Notes: generated by a model not told the origin, from the letters alone. Counted from the stretch's first letter, positions 21,357 to 33,180 are shown. The stretch: DNA of 47,449 nt from Mesotaenium endlicherianum (GCA_009602735.1 WELA01002286.1:51203-98651); one strand, 5' to 3'. Program-made: numbers and translations.

Positions 21357-21890
21357 TGAAATGAATCGACTTACCTAGTAAACGATTAACAATTATTGAA
21401 GATCTTTATACCAGCAAGTAATCTCTATGGTAATTTTTGTTAACTGATTAAACAGCAAAAGACAACACACTAGCAATGGACAATACTTCGTCACTCAAAT
21501 GCAAGTAAACTAGCATCAATAATGCAATCAGTAAAAATATACATAAGCAAGGCTAGGAGCCAGTGCGTATCAATGTCTTCTCGCCTTGAAATCCGATATT
21601 CCTCAGTAAACTGTACAAGAGAGTAGGCCTCGTTTTTGCATGCCGATCTCAAAAGCAACACCTAGCATATATACATGGAATGAATTTACTGTTCAACGGC
21701 AAGTGCGATGGTACCGCCTACCCGGGAGTTAACCACGCTGGCAGGACCTCGCCTAACCAAATCCACCGCCATCTTCCATCATCCCGAACTGCCATCCATC
21801 CTAGGGATGTCATCTGGCCATTCATCTAGCATACCACACTTAGATGCATATCTAGGCAGTTTGCTGCTACCGAGTACGGAAGTCTGCTGG
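21357..21890 (-). repeat. E2 5' LTR, inner piece
   Basis: 534 bp of family-E LTR, interrupted by copy B. The remaining 186 bp plus the duplicated target are at 28571-28761. Together they rebuild a 720-bp LTR. Confidence 0.9.
21886..21890. repeat. Left TSD of copy B
   Basis: GCTGG here is repeated exactly at 28571-28575, so copy B integrated into the E2 LTR. Confidence 0.95.
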
Positions 21891-22393
21891 TGTAGTGAAA
21901 CAGATAGATAAAGTACTTAGTAAAACAAAATACTTTATCTATTCAAGACAAGGATCTTTGAACACAAGTGGTAGCTTCTTGAAAGAGAGATGGCTTCTTG
22001 AAAGTTAATATATTTCTGGACTTTGGCAAGTACAAGAGTGATTCTGGAATGTCTTTCTATGTTCTAGCTCTTGTTTATATACTTGCTACATAAGTAATTT
22101 CTAGGAAGGTGTATGTTGATGTGTTGGCACCCAACACATCCCAAAACTTGCCACCTCTTTCTAGAATAATGTACACATGTCCTTTTGACCTAAAAATGGC
22201 ACATTTGACTTTTGCCACATGGAGTTCTTCTAGGTCTTTCCTCTAACTTCGAAAATGCCTTGGAAGGTTCAAAGGACATGAACCAAGTTACTAGAGTACC
22301 TATTCACACTTGACTCCACACAATACTACTCCAAATATATTTGAAAACATTAAAATATATGCAAACTAATATATAATAACTCAAATCACTACA
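21891..22393 (-). repeat. Copy B 3' LTR
   Basis: 503 bp, with TGTAGTGA/TCACTACA ends. It differs from its partner LTR at about seven positions. TATA box on the minus strand at 22074-22081. Confidence 0.95.
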
Positions 22394-22403
22394 TCACCCC
22401 CCC

Positions 22404-23162
22404 GATAGAAAAAGCGACGTCTCGGCGCGTCAAGTCAGGTCTTACACATGTGGAGCAAACTAGTCAACAGTTTCAAGTCAGATGCCACACATGTAAAGAG
22501 GACTAGTCAAAGGCGCCAAGTCAGGTGCTACACATGTAAGGTAGACTAGGCAAGGTCGTAGGTGGTGTGACCTTATTGGCTAGCCTACTCCTTAATGATA
22601 AAGAAAATTGTACAAGTTGGCCCAGAATCTGCCACGAACTCAAAAATTCATAGCGGCCACAGAACTGCTCCAAATCTGAAAATTCGAGTGCCAGACGGAC
22701 CGCGTCGGAGAACTCTACCGGGTCACCAAATTTGAGAGCATTCTCATTTCTGGAGTGTCGTTGAGAGCTGAGAGAGTAGGCACTCCTCCAAATCTGTGCA
22801 GAAACTTCTGAAAATCATAAGTCCTTCTATACTTCTCCAAATTCTGCAAACTAAGTCTCAAACTGGGCGCTGTAAGATGTTCTACCAGAGTCTTGAGTTT
22901 CAGAGCATTCCAAGTTCAGGGGAAGGCACAATGTCAGAAGGCATATTCTGTCCTAACAATGCCAGCAGCCTGACCCCCTTCTACTTAGAGCATCATATCT
23001 CTCTCACCAGTGCTCCAAATTGAGCAAACTTGGACTCTAAATGACCGGCTACTCATGGACTACAGCCAGGTAAATTTTCAGAATTTATTATGCAGAGACC
23101 TATTACCAGTAGCAGTTTTAGTTTTCTGTCCAGAAACTGCGAGAAGAGAAGAGTGTCTAATG
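22404..23162 (-). other. Copy B 3' noncoding region with 43-bp repeats
   Basis: The counterpart of 13659-14417 in copy A. The ACATGT-centred 43-bp array lies at about 22430-22540. No gene is supported. Confidence 0.7.
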
Positions 23163-26100
23163 TCAATTTTTCCTCTTTCTTGTTCTTGCAGGCTGCCTCC
23201 AAGGGGTCTTCTGCTGCTTCTTGATGGTGGCAGGCTGCCTCCCTGAAGTCTTCGGGCTTCTAGTAGAGAGACTTGGGGCTGGTCCAAGATGGGGGTTGGC
23301 GGCATGGAAGCGCTTCAACTTTCTCTGAACTTTGTCAAGGTAGTGCGCCGCCACCCAACTATTCTCCGAATCTGGATATCCTTTCCACTTGATCAAGTAT
23401 TGCTGCTGTCTCCTGAAATTTCTCATAGCCACTATGTCTTCCACTTCGTACTCCAAATGATCATCCACTATTGTTGGGGCTGGTGGGGTTGTCACACGTC
23501 CTGGGAACTTGTTGTCGGGTTGCACATATGGCTTGAAGAGGGAAGCGTGGAATACGGGGTCGATGTGCATAGTCTGGGGAAGTTCTAGCTTGAAAGCAAC
23601 GGGGTTGACTTGCTGGATAATCTTGAAGGGTCCCAAATACTTGGGAGAGAACTTGCTGCCGGCAGGCCTGTTGTTCAGGGAAATGTTCTTGGATGATAGT
23701 AACACGTTGTCACCCACTCTGTACGTAATTTCTCTTCTGGATCTGTTCGCCACTCTTGCTTGAGCATCTTGCGCGTGTTGTAGAGCTTTCTTCGCTGCTG
23801 TAAGGGCTGCTTCTAATGTCTCCATAAAATCTGTGGCTGCAGGTACTTCATCATGGCCAGCCGTGAAGCTCAGTGGCGTGGTCGGATGGAAGCCATAGTT
23901 GAGGAAGAATGGGGACTCTTGGGTAGAGGCCTGCGTAGTGTTGTTGTAGGCAAACTCGAGGGGGGTCAAGTACATGTCCCAGTCTTGCTCGAGGGTAGAC
24001 ACGTAGGCCTTTAGAGAGGTCTTTAGGGTACGATTCATACGCTCGGTTTGCCCATCTGATTGTGGGTGGTAGGCAGTAGACATATCCAGCGATGTACCCA
24101 AGTTCTTGAAGAGATTTTTCCAGAAATGGCTTGTGAATCTTGGATCTCTATCTGACACAATTCTTGATGGTAGTCCATGGAGTCGGAAGATGTTGTCAAA
24201 GATGAGTCTTGCAAGTTGTGGTGCTGTAGCCTTAGTCGTCGTGGGAATAAAATGAGCCATCTTGGTAAGTCTGTCCACCACCGTGAGTATTGCATTATGG
24301 CCTCGAGGTGTCACGGGCAAGTCCACGATAAGGTCCATTGAGATGTCCGTCCATTGTCTTTCGGGGATTGGTAGTGGTTGGAGGAGTCCTCCCGCCTTTT
24401 GCGATGATGGCTTGATTCTTTGGCATGTGTCACAGCTCCTGCAGTACTCCTTGACTTGCTTAGACATGCCTGGCCAACAATAAGTCCTAGCTAGAACGCC
24501 CGTGGTCCTTAGGATTCCAAAGTGTCCTCCAAGAGGGTTGTCGTGTGCTTCTCGTAGAAGCAAGAGCCGGAGGTCTAAGTCATTAGGAACACATCTCTGG
24601 CCCGTATCTTGCCTCACCCAATAATTGCCTTCTTGCTTCTTGCATGGGTCCAAGGCTGCTTCTCCGTTCTTGTAGTAAGGGTCTCTTTCATAGGCGGCTG
24701 AAAATCGAGCTTCCAGATCTGTCTTCAGGGATACCATCACTGCATTTAATTGCAGTCTTGAGAGGGGGTCAGCCGGGTTTGTCTTGCCGGGCTGGTACTG
24801 AATCGTGATGTTGTATTGTTGCAAGTATCCGCTCCATCTTGCTTGTCTCCTTGAGAGATACGGCTGCGTCTGGAGGTGCTTTAACGCCTCGTGGTCCGTG
24901 GTGACCAGTACTTTGCGTCCTTCAACGTAGCAGCGCCAAACCTTCAAGGCATGTACAATCGCCAATGCCTCTCGCTCCGTGGTTGTATAATTTTGCTCGG
25001 CTGGATTTAGCTTCCTTGACTCGTAGGCGATGGGCTGCAGTCCCTTGCCTTGGTCTTGAAGCAGGATTGCTCCTATTGCATAGGAAGATGCATCGGTGAT
25101 GACGTGGAAGGGCCAATCTGGGTTTGGACTTGGGAGTGTGAGCACCGGGGATGTGGTCAATCTTCGCTTTAACTCTTGAAATGCCTCTTCCTCTTTCTCG
25201 GTCCATGTATATAGCCTGTCCTTCTTGAGTAGATCTGTCAGGGGGGCTGCTATGTGCGAGAAGCCTTGGATGAATTTTCTGTACCAATTGGCAAATCCCA
25301 AGAATGACTGGAGTTCTTTCTTGGTCGTGGGGGTTGGCCATTCCTCCACCACCGTGGTCTTCTTGGGGTCTATCTTGATGCCATCAGCAGTCACGTGGAG
25401 ACCTAGGAACTCCACTTCTTGTTTGGCAAACTCGCATTTTGACTCCTTCGCAAACAGCTTGTTTTGCTTCAATACTTCAAGGACTTCTTTCAAGTGTCTC
25501 GCATGCTCTTCAAGGGTCTTGCTGTAGATAAGGATGTCATCGATGAATACCACCACAAATCTGTCCAACATGGGCTGAAATATGGTGTTCATCATAGTCA
25601 TGAAAGTTGCTGGCGCGTTGGTGAGTCCAAATGGCAGGACCATGAACTCAAAATGTCCATATCTTGTCCTGAATGCCGTCTTCTCTATGTCCGGTTCTGC
25701 GATGCGAATCTGGTGGTAGCCGCTCCGTAAGTCAATCTTCGTGAAGTACTTGGCTCCAACCAGCCGGTCCATGAGCTCATCCATGCGCGGCAGCGGGTAT
25801 CGATTCTTGATGGTGATCTTGTTGAGGGCGCGATAGTCCACACACATCCTCAAGGTACCATCTTTCTTCTTGACAAATAGCACCGGGGCTCCAAATGGCG
25901 ACTTGCTAGGTCGAATGAAGCCATGCTCCAGTAGCTCCTTGATTTGCTTCTTGACTTCGTCTAGCTCCGTGTATGACATTTTGAACGTAGGCCGAGAGAT
26001 GGGCTTGCTTCCGGGCTCCAACTCTATCTTGTGGTCTACGAATCTTTTGGGGGGTAGGCCCTTGGGCAATTCCGGGGAGAACACTTCTTTGTAGTCCTCA

Positions 26101-26800
26101 AAGACTTCTTGTATCTCCTTGGGAACGGGGCTGCCTTCTTGACTCTCGATGTCTTTCTTGATGTCTTTTGGCGTGATCAAGGCCAAAAGAAGCTCGTGTC
26201 CCTTCCTCACAAGTCTCTTGAGTTGGAGGGCGGACAATAGTATCTCGTGTGCCGGCTTCTGGATGTCTTGGGTCTGGATATTCTGGATTGCGCGCAAAAT
26301 ACAGATTCTTGAAGTGATGTCATTCTTGATCTTGATAGTACCGGTCCTCCAATCAACTTGGGGGTTGTGCTTGGTCAACCAAGGCGTCCCTAGGATGACG
26401 TCGTACTTGCCCAATTGCATGGGGGAGAACACTACTCTATCCTTGAAGGACTTGATAGAGAGTGCCAAGGGGTACGTCTTCTTGGAAGGGGTAGTATAGG
26501 AGAATCCATCGGGCATCATAATCTCCTCGTCGTGGTCAAGAGTTCGCATAGTAATACCGTGCTTGGTGGCAAAATCTGCAGCAATGAAGTTGCCTTGAGC
26601 TCCGCTATCCACCAAGATGTGGACCTTCTCTCCTCCAAGGTAACCTCTCAAACTCATTGGGGCTGGAACGTCGTCTTCAACGGGGGTCTCCACCTCACTT
26701 GGCGTGTTGCCTTCTCGTGAAGTGGGTCTTGGGGTGGTAGGCTCCTGGCCTACCGGCGCTGTCCGTTTTTTGACAACTTTTTGGGGCATGAAAGTGCACG
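23163..26800 (-). CDS. pol: Copy B Pol polyprotein: PR-RT-RNase H-INT-chromodomain
   Basis: Open frame 26828-23163, 1221 codons, with the domain order and catalytic residues of copy A pol: VDSGA protease, FIDD RT, RNase H, HHCC finger, DDE with 35 residues between the last Asp and the Glu, and chromodomain. Translation should enter by -1 frameshifting at 26771-26765. By eye it differs from copy A at about ten residues. Two are scattered (EVFEDYK against EVLEDYK; ILTVVDR against ILTAVDR) and the rest cluster in the last ~120 residues around the chromodomain (for example [13 protein letters not shown] against [13 protein letters not shown]). Confidence 0.95.
26736..26771 (-). promoter_or_regulatory. 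Gag-Pol -1 ribosomal frameshift signal, copy B
   Basis: The minus strand has A AAA AAC at 26771-26765, a 10-nt spacer, and the same GGTAGGC/GCCTACC hairpin with the gag stop in the stem. It is identical to the signal in copy A. Confidence 0.9.
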
Positions 26801-28030
26801 ATGGCCCTTTTCCTTGCAATAGAAGCATAGTCCAGCCGTCATGAGAGCTTCTTTTTCAGCCGGGGAGAGTCTTGCTTTCACTCCTTGCTGGTTTCTTGCA
26901 TCATAAGTGTCATTGGAGGGTCTTCCACTCTTCCGGGCAGCCGCGGGGTCCCTTTTAATAACTCCGATTTCCATGGGTGTGGGTCCAGATTCGGATGTGG
27001 AAGGGGCTGCGTACACCCGCGTCGTCGGTACCCGTGAAGATGAAGGCACGGAGTGCTTGAAATCCAAGGTATCCACCTTTTGGGCCACTTCAATGATCTT
27101 TGAGAAGTCCGTCAAGTCGCGTAACTCCACTTCCTTTGCCACCTTGGGTTTGAGGCCAAAGATGTAACGGTCAATCTTCTCCTCGAGAGACATGTTGGGG
27201 ATCTCAAGAGTGAGGGCGTGAAATCTGGATGTATACTCTTGAACGGACGTCGTTTGCTTGAGATGGTGGAGCTTTCCTCGGGCAATCTTCTCCGCATTGA
27301 TGGGCATGAATTGCTTCTTGAGGGCCTCACGAAAATCTGCCCATCTTGCATATGATGGTGGGGGCTCTTGGCCGAGCATGGGGTGCGCCATAGCTTGATA
27401 TATAGCCGCTTGATAGTTACGCCACCATGATGTTGCTGCTCCTCTAAGTAAGGTAACGGCAAAGGGAACGTAGTCCTCCTCGGGTACTTCAAGGAACGCG
27501 AGGTACGTCTCCACTTGGTAGAGCCATAAATTCAGGTTGGCACCTTTCCCGGGGTTGAAAGTGTCGGGTTTGCCGGGCTTGATGAGTTTCCTTGCTCTCG
27601 TTGGCTCTTGTGGAGGCGCTTGAGCCGGGGCTGGATTTTGAGCATTGCTCGCAATAGGGGCAACCATGGCAGCCATAGCTTCTCTTGACGCTTGCACGGT
27701 TGCTTCATAGGTGGCCAAGCCCACTTGGTTGTGGACGGTCATTAGGAAGGCTGCCCACTCATTTGCGGGAACTCCTTGTGGTGGGGTCAACTTTGCTATA
27801 GCGGCTGCCACGGGATTTGACGGTGCTCCTCCTTGTGGTGCTTCTTGTTGTTGCAGATTTCCTTGAGTAGGCTCTCCCATCGACGCTGGAGGAGGGTGTG
27901 CTCCTCCTTGTGGTGCTTCTTGTTGTTGCAGATTTTCTTGAGTGGGCTCTCCCATCGGCGCTGGAGGAGGGTGTCTTGGAGAGGAAGGGCTTCCTTCGAA
28001 AGCTTGCTGTTGGTCTTGAGGATCGGCCAT
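26750..28030 (-). CDS. gag: Copy B Gag polyprotein (426 aa)
   Basis: Starts [13 protein letters not shown] at 28030, 25 bases inside the primer-binding site. It carries the same 25-residue tandem repeats, capsid domain and CCHC knuckle ([14 protein letters not shown]) as copy A and appears identical in protein sequence. It would form the particle and bind RNA. It overlaps pol by 79 bases through the frameshift site. Confidence 0.96.
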   Translation of the reverse strand: MADPQDQQQAFEGSPSSPRHPPPAPMGEPTQENLQQQEAPQGGAHPPPASMGEPTQGNLQQQEAPQGGAPSNPVAAAIAKLTPPQGVPANEWAAFLMTVHNQVGLATYEATVQASREAMAAMVAPIASNAQNPAPAQAPPQEPTRARKLIKPGKPDTFNPGKGANLNLWLYQVETYLAFLEVPEEDYVPFAVTLLRGAATSWWRNYQAAIYQAMAHPMLGQEPPPSYARWADFREALKKQFMPINAEKIARGKLHHLKQTTSVQEYTSRFHALTLEIPNMSLEEKIDRYIFGLKPKVAKEVELRDLTDFSKIIEVAQKVDTLDFKHSVPSSSRVPTTRVYAAPSTSESGPTPMEIGVIKRDPAAARKSGRPSNDTYDARNQQGVKARLSPAEKEALMTAGLCFYCKEKGHRALSCPKKLSKNGQRR

Positions 28031-28054
28031 CTTCTTGTGCTACCAAAGTGCCTA

Positions 28055-28066
28055 GCTCCGATACCA
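28055..28066 (-). other. Copy B primer-binding site
   Basis: The minus strand reads TGGTATCGGAGC, one base inside the 5' LTR. Same initiator Met-tRNA type as copy A. Confidence 0.9.
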
Positions 28067-28067
28067 C

Positions 28068-28570
28068 TGTAGTGAAACAGATAGATAAAGTACTTAGTAA
28101 AACAGAATACTTTATCTATTCAAGACAAGGATCTTTGAACACAAGTGGTAGCTTCTTGAAAGAGAGATGGCTTCTTGAAAGTTAATATATTTCTGGATTT
28201 TGGCAAGTACAAGAGTGATTCTGGAATGTCTTTCTATGTTCTAGCTCTTGTTTATATACTTGCTACATAAGTAATTTCTAGGAAGGTGTATGTTGATGTG
28301 TTGGCACCCAACACATCCCAAAACTTGCCACCTCTTTCTAGAATAATGTACACATGTCCTTTTGACCTAAAAATGGCACATCTGACTTTTGCCACATGGA
28401 GTTCTTCTAGGTCTTTCCTCTAACTTCGAAAATGCCTTGGAAGGTTCAAAGAACATGAACCAAGTTACTAGAGTACCTATTCACACTTGAGTCCACACAA
28501 TACTACTCCAAATATATTTGAAAATATTAAAATATATGCAAACTAATGTATAATAACTCAAATCACTACA
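28068..28570 (-). repeat. Copy B 5' LTR
   Basis: 503 bp, TATA box on the minus strand at 28251-28258, and the 12-bp inverted repeat near its 3' end. The right TSD GCTGG follows at 28571-28575. Confidence 0.95.
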
Positions 28571-28761
28571 GCTGGCTGTCAAAGAATGTGTCAGCAAGCT
28601 GACTTAAGTTGACTTCAGCCTGCTGCTTCCGGCTAAGTCATCAAATTGATATTTTCATGAAGTCCAACAGACTGGATATTAACTAGAGTTCAGGAGGTTG
28701 AACTTATATATCTATTATATTTAGATGAATATCATATCAACCAATATACTGATTCATTACA
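28571..28761 (-). repeat. E2 5' LTR, outer piece
   Basis: Includes the 5-bp TSD copy of B and the outer 186 bp of the family-E LTR, ending TGTAATGAATC on the minus strand. GTACC at 28762-28766 is the right E2 target copy, inside D2 reverse transcriptase. Confidence 0.9.
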
Positions 28762-29360
28762 GTACCTGTTCTTGATGGTGATCATGTTAGGTGCTCGATA
28801 GTCGACACATATCCTCATAGTCCCATCCTTCTTCTTCACAAATAAGATTGGCGCTGCAAAAACGGAGACTCGCTCGGTCGGATGAATTCCTTATCCAATA
28901 ACTCGGTCAGCTGCTTCTGCAACTCATCCAACTCCGCAAACGATTCTCGATGGGTGGGTCTCACTGGTGGCTTGCTCCTTGATTCCAACTCCATCTTGTG
29001 CTCCATAGCTCTCTGTAGAGGTAATCCTGCAGGTACTCCCTCGAAAAACACGCTCTTGAACTCCTTTAACAGCGCTTTAATTTGGGCAGGCATCTCAACA
29101 AGCTTGTTCTTCCCTTGAGCAGTTGGGCTCTGCTCCTTCTGAGCAAGGGGACCAGACACCACTATTTGCTCCTCGGGCGACGCGCGCTTGTCCAGGCTTT
29201 TAGGATTCACGCTTGCTCCATCTAATGACCGGGCCAGGGCCATCAAATCAAGGTACATCTCTTTCACCTGATTTGCCCAGCATAGCCTCTTAACTTGCAG
29301 GCTCAACAGAATACAATTTCCTGTGGTCGTATCTACCTTCACGTGTTTCGCTGTCTCCAT
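28762..29360 (-). pseudogene. D2 pol, proximal part: linker and N-terminal reverse transcriptase
   Basis: The 29360-28836 frame holds the protease-RT linker ([20 protein letters not shown]) and RT start (MEHKMELESRSKPPVRPTH, then FIRPSESPF). It then frameshifts; RT continues in another frame ([18 protein letters not shown]) until E2 interrupts at 28762. The next codons are at 6470. D1 encodes the same protein order. Confidence 0.85.
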
Positions 29361-30834
29361 TCACCCATCACGCCCTTCGACATTCACTTGTCCAGTGCTC
29401 CACTGCACTTGAGGGTTGGCTTTCACCAGCTATGGCCGGCCCAATATCACCTCATGGTGACCTAGCTCTGCCTGCTCCATAACTTCATTACTTCAGTGGC
29501 CCGCTACTTCCACGTGAATGGCTTCCGTAGGTGCACCACACTTGAGTCTCTGCTCATTCGTCAAAATTGCCTCTTTAGGCTCTCAATGCTTATGCACAGG
29601 AATTCGCCACTCCTTCACCAGCTTCTTGTGCACAAAGTTTGCACTTGCACTGTCGACCATACACCTCGCCTTGTTGCTGTCGACTACTCCTTCCACGATA
29701 ATAGGCTTGTCAACGTCTCGTCTTTCGCTTATTGGCAGACTCCTAGAGATCACCTCTTTGTGAGTTCTCCTTTTTACGCTAGTAGACACCTCAGAACGTG
29801 GCGTCCTCCTTTTTCCTGTTGTTGAGGTTGCCTCGCCTTCACATGACAGTCTTGAGCCAGATGTCCAATCTTGCCACAATTATAGCATGATCCTCTCGGC
29901 TAAAAATTTTGCTGCCTGCGCTGGTTCTGAATAAGTCCCAACTCCACAGGTATTGGACCTTGACTTCTCGTGCTTGGCGCTTGAGATCCAAAGTGTCGAT
30001 AACCTCCAAGGTTGTGGCGGCCCTATTGTCTTTGACAATACTCCACAACGTCGACTCTCATCTCCTCGTCGCCAATGCTATCGTTTCTCCACGATTGGTA
30101 GGGTCCTTGAGCGCCACTTCCTTGGCCCTAGTTGGCTTGAGTCCCCTCTTGAACCCGTCCATCATCTCCGACCCATACATGGATGGACGTTGAAGCACTA
30201 GCTTGTTGAAGCCTGATACATATTCTTGAATGCTTTCTCGTTGACGAAAGCGCACCAAGAGATCTCGAGCGGTAGCCTCGGGAGCATTAGGTTGAAATTG
30301 CCTCTTCAAGCCTTCAAAAAGCTGATCAACAATAGCAGGTTCTCCAGACAGCTGCTCCTCTTGCTCATACCAAGCTTCAGCACTCTTCTTCAGCAAAGTA
30401 ATTCCAAAGACGACTTGCTTGTCGGATGTGAGCGCATAATATTCCATACATTTCTCCACTCCAAAAATCTATTAATGAACAGGCGGCAATCCACGCTCTC
30501 CAGTGTACACTTCAGGCTTAGGCACACGCACTCCCAATGCGGGTGAAATAACTAGTTGCACCACTGGATTAACATGAATTGGTGGTACAACATGTGCAGG
30601 TGCCGAGCTTGTCTAAGCGGCGTTCCCAACAACAAATTGCACCATTCTCTCCACCTCCGCGCGCTTATTTTGTTGAAATTGGACGTAGACTATACCTCTA
30701 ATTGCATCGGCCATTTGCCTTAGCATCACCTGCATCTCTTGTTGCTCTGTGGTCATTGTTGGCGTTGTCTGCTCCTCCACACGCTTGACATGCTCAACGT
30801 GTTCACCTCCACCAACTGCGTACTGCGACTCCAT
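29361..30834 (-). pseudogene. D2 gag and protease (multiply interrupted)
   Basis: Gag starts MESQYAVGGGEHVEHV at 30834, just inside the primer-binding site. After several stops (30613; two in a row near 30470) the capsid domain is open at 30459-30058 (AEAWYEQEEQLSGEP, IQEYVSGFNKLVLQRP). A normal CCHC knuckle follows around 29850-29890 (CYNCGKIGHLAQDC). The protease reads CMVDSASANFVHKK near 29640, so the DSG triad is DSA. Compare D1, where other residues are lost. Confidence 0.82.
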
Positions 30835-30857
30835 GATATAATATGCGAGTTTACGCA

Positions 30858-30869
30858 GCTCCGATACCA
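30858..30869 (-). other. D2 primer-binding site
   Basis: The minus strand reads TGGTATCGGAGC, two bases inside the LTR end (TTTCA). It confirms the strand of D2. Confidence 0.82.
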
Positions 30870-30871
30870 GA

Positions 30872-31625
30872 TGAAAGAGGCAGAGGGCCCTAGTGGAAGC
30901 GCAATGACTCACGAGGAAAAGAACTAGTTGCAATCATACTAAAGAGTGCAGCGGCATGTGACTAAGAAAGCTTAGGAAAATCTCTTGACATTTTAAGTAG
31001 CAAGAAATTGCTCACAAATGAACTAGGATGAAAGTCCTTGTCATTACAAACTCGTAGAAAGTTACGAAAGTGAAAATTGAGCAAAATGAAGAAGTTGTGC
31101 CTATTTATAATTTTCTACGACGGTTGCTCGCCCCTAGGCAAGAGGGCCGCTTAGCAACAGAAAGTTCCAAGTGTTCGTCAAATCGTCCCTTCCAGAATAT
31201 TTGTGACTAAGCCAGATCAGCCTCATCCTACGTGTCGGGCCGATTTGACATCCACATGCATGCATCGATAATATTAGAATATTCTATGTTAGGCGCCCTA
31301 GGCTAAACTGAAATTTCTAGTTAATTCGACCTAGTCGGCACTCCGCGTCAGCGGAAATTACGTGAAGTTTTGAATTCACTCTAACGGGCCAGATCGCTTG
31401 ACGCTGTTGGTCAATCCGACGGTCGCGCTTACCGCAAATTGAGGACAGTTGTCAACCGACCTCAAAAATATTTAAGCTTTGGAAATCCATAACTCTCTCA
31501 ATACTAAATCAAATTTGATGAACTTCATATCAAAATGACCACACAAATGAACTCTACAATACTAAGCAATCAAAATTTACTTCCATGGAACTCAAAATTG
31601 CACTTTAAAAAGCTATTACCTTAGC
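30872..31625 (-). repeat. D2 5' LTR (~754 bp)
   Basis: Matches the D1 LTRs along its length. TATAAATA lies at 31102-31109 on the minus strand. The outer end (near 31620-31625) is eroded: CCTTAGC where CCTTACA is expected. The inner end abuts the primer-binding site. Confidence 0.82.
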
Positions 31626-32411
31626 CCCCTCATGTGTCACCTCTCTAAGTATAATATTCCTCTCTACCTCCACGCCCTTCTCATTCATCATTTCCTCACT
31701 CCCTCTAGTTTTTTTTATTGGTAGCAAAATATTATTTATCTAGGACGCAAGAGTTTTCACGACATGCATTTCGATGGTGGAAAAGAGGGATCATTGCTTA
31801 CTTTGAGCTTGCATGTAAAGTTGGTCTTGTCGGGATGTCCCGAAGGGTTGTCACGTTTTCCTATAAAGTCTGGACACAAGTAAAATTTTATACTGTGAGA
31901 AAACGGGAGCATGATGCATTCAAACACTGCCCGAGGGGAGTGAATTTGTTAGGGTTGGGTGTCCTTCAGATACAACGTTGCAATCCTGAAAAGAAAAGGA
32001 TTACCTTCAATTTGGATTCATAATGTTAAGTAGGAATGGACTTGTTGATGTAGCACCAAATAAAAGCTTTAACCTCCTCAAGGGACAGGCATACCAACAC
32101 GTTGACACCTCAACATACATGCAATATAAAATGGCAAACCAACAAGTAAGGATGCAAGCATTAGAACTTGTGTTGTGATTGAGATTGGAGCGTTACTTCG
32201 AGCAACTTTAAAGAGAAGGGAAGAAGGTGATGCTGAGAGGAGGGAGATTTTCAGGAATTTCTCAAGCCGAACTTGACTTGATTCCAACTTGACAGGGGCA
32301 AATGGGATTCTATCATCTTTGGGACGCCTTGAATCTATAATCGAGCGCCTTCGATGCTTCCTCTGGTCCACTCGAGAGCAGATCCGATCTTGAAACGTCC
32401 ATGAGTCAAGC
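31626..32411. other. Unassigned spacer between D2 and D1
   Basis: About 790 bp with no retroelement domain I recognise. A 101-codon plus-strand frame (31718-32023, starting MVAKYYLSRTQEF) has no recognisable motif and I do not promote it to a gene. D1 inserted at the right edge (TSD caagc at 32407-32411). The DNA resumes at 37345, so joining the two flanks gives the pre-insertion locus. Confidence 0.4.
32407..32411. repeat. Left TSD of D1
   Basis: CAAGC is repeated exactly at 37340-37344. It shows D1 is a complete insertion despite its internal deletion. Confidence 0.9.
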
Positions 32412-33166
32412 TGTAAGGTCATAGATTTATAAAGTGCATCTATGAGTTTCATGAAAGTTTTCTTTGATTGCATAGAAGTGTAGAGTGCATTTTTGTGATC
32501 ATTTTGATATAAAGTTCATCGAAGTTGGTCAAGTGTTGAGAGAGTTATGGATTTCCAAAGTTTAATAAGTCTTGAGGTCGGTTGACGACTGTCCTTAATT
32601 CGCGGTGAGCGCGACCGTCGGATTGACCGACAGCATCGAGCAGTCTGGCCCATTATAGTGAACTCAAACCTTCACGTAAGTTTGGCTGACGCGGAGTGCA
32701 GACTAGGTCGACTAACCTAGAAGTTTCGGTTTACCCTAGCGCCCCTAAGATAGAATATTCGAGAAATTTCAGTGCATGCATGTGAACGTCAAATCGACTT
32801 GACACGTCAGATGAGACTGATTTGGCTTACTCATGGATATTTTGGAAAAGACAATTTGACAAACACTTAGGAAAATCCGTTGCTAAGCGGCCCTCTCGTC
32901 TAGAGAAGAGGCCTTAGGTCAGAAAACTATAAATAGGCATTACTACTTCATTTCTCATCAGTTTTCACTTCTGTACATTTCTACGGGTTTGTTATGACAA
33001 GGTCTTTCATCCTAGATAATTTGTGAGCAAATTCTTGGTAGTCAACATGTCCAGTTATTTTCCTAAGCTTTCTTAGTGATATGCCGCTGCACTCTTCAGT
33101 TCGATTGCAACTCGTTCCTTTCCTCGTGAGTTACTACGCTTACACTAGGCCACTCTGCCCTTTTCA
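32412..33166 (+). repeat. D1 5' LTR (755 bp)
   Basis: Starts TGTAAGGTC and ends TTTTCA, followed by a primer-binding site at 33169-33180 (TGGTATCAGTGC). TATAAATA lies at 32929-32936, about 240 bp before the LTR end. Related LTRs are at 30872-31625, 36625-37339 and from 47308. Confidence 0.9.
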
Positions 33167-33168
33167 TT

Positions 33169-33180
33169 TGGTATCAGTGC
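33169..33180 (+). other. D1 primer-binding site
   Basis: TGGTATCAGTGC lies two bases after the LTR. It resembles the initiator Met-tRNA type (TGGTATCAGAGC) with one mismatch. Confidence 0.8.

Larger units (their letters stand above)
21891..28570 (-). mobile_element. B: complete Ty3/gypsy chromovirus, minus strand
   Basis: 6680 bp, exactly the length of copy A and inverted relative to it. 3' LTR 21891-22393, polypurine tract 22394-22403, pol 23163-26828, gag 26750-28030, primer-binding site 28055-28066, 5' LTR 28068-28570. The LTRs differ at about 7 of 503 positions, fewer than in copy A. TSDs are perfect (gctgg). All reading frames are open, so it is potentially autonomous. Confidence 0.97.
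6471..28761 (-). mobile_element. E2: decayed chromovirus-type gypsy element carrying nested A and B
   Basis: Minus-strand element with a 3' LTR at 6471-7190, a 5' LTR in two pieces (21357-21890 and 28571-28761), gag (21322-19848), protease/RT/RNase H (19698-17728), integrase and chromodomain (17634-16140), and an extra 3' region with another degenerate ORF (15806-14936 plus 8245-7528). Copy A interrupts the 3' region and copy B the 5' LTR; both have perfect 5-bp TSDs. Removing B and one TSD gives a 720-bp 5' LTR, the same length as the 3' LTR. Frameshifts, stops and a lost integrase Asp make it inactive. Confidence 0.88.
28762..31625 (-). mobile_element. D2: family-D gypsy element, 5' half
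   Basis: 5' LTR, primer-binding site (30858-30869), gag, protease and start of RT on the minus strand. The rest of RT is at 5820-6470, separated by E2 and its passengers. The 3' end is not in the window because the E1 LTR cuts in. It is the oldest visible layer of the left-hand nest. Confidence 0.85.

Noticed and set aside
8251..28570. Copies A and B as an assembly duplication of one element
   Set aside because: They have different perfect TSDs (gtcat, gctgg), different host sequence and several sequence differences, so they are independent insertions.
31718..32023. 101-codon plus-strand ORF as a host gene
   Set aside because: No motif, no supporting context, and the surrounding DNA is otherwise noncoding; I leave it as spacer.
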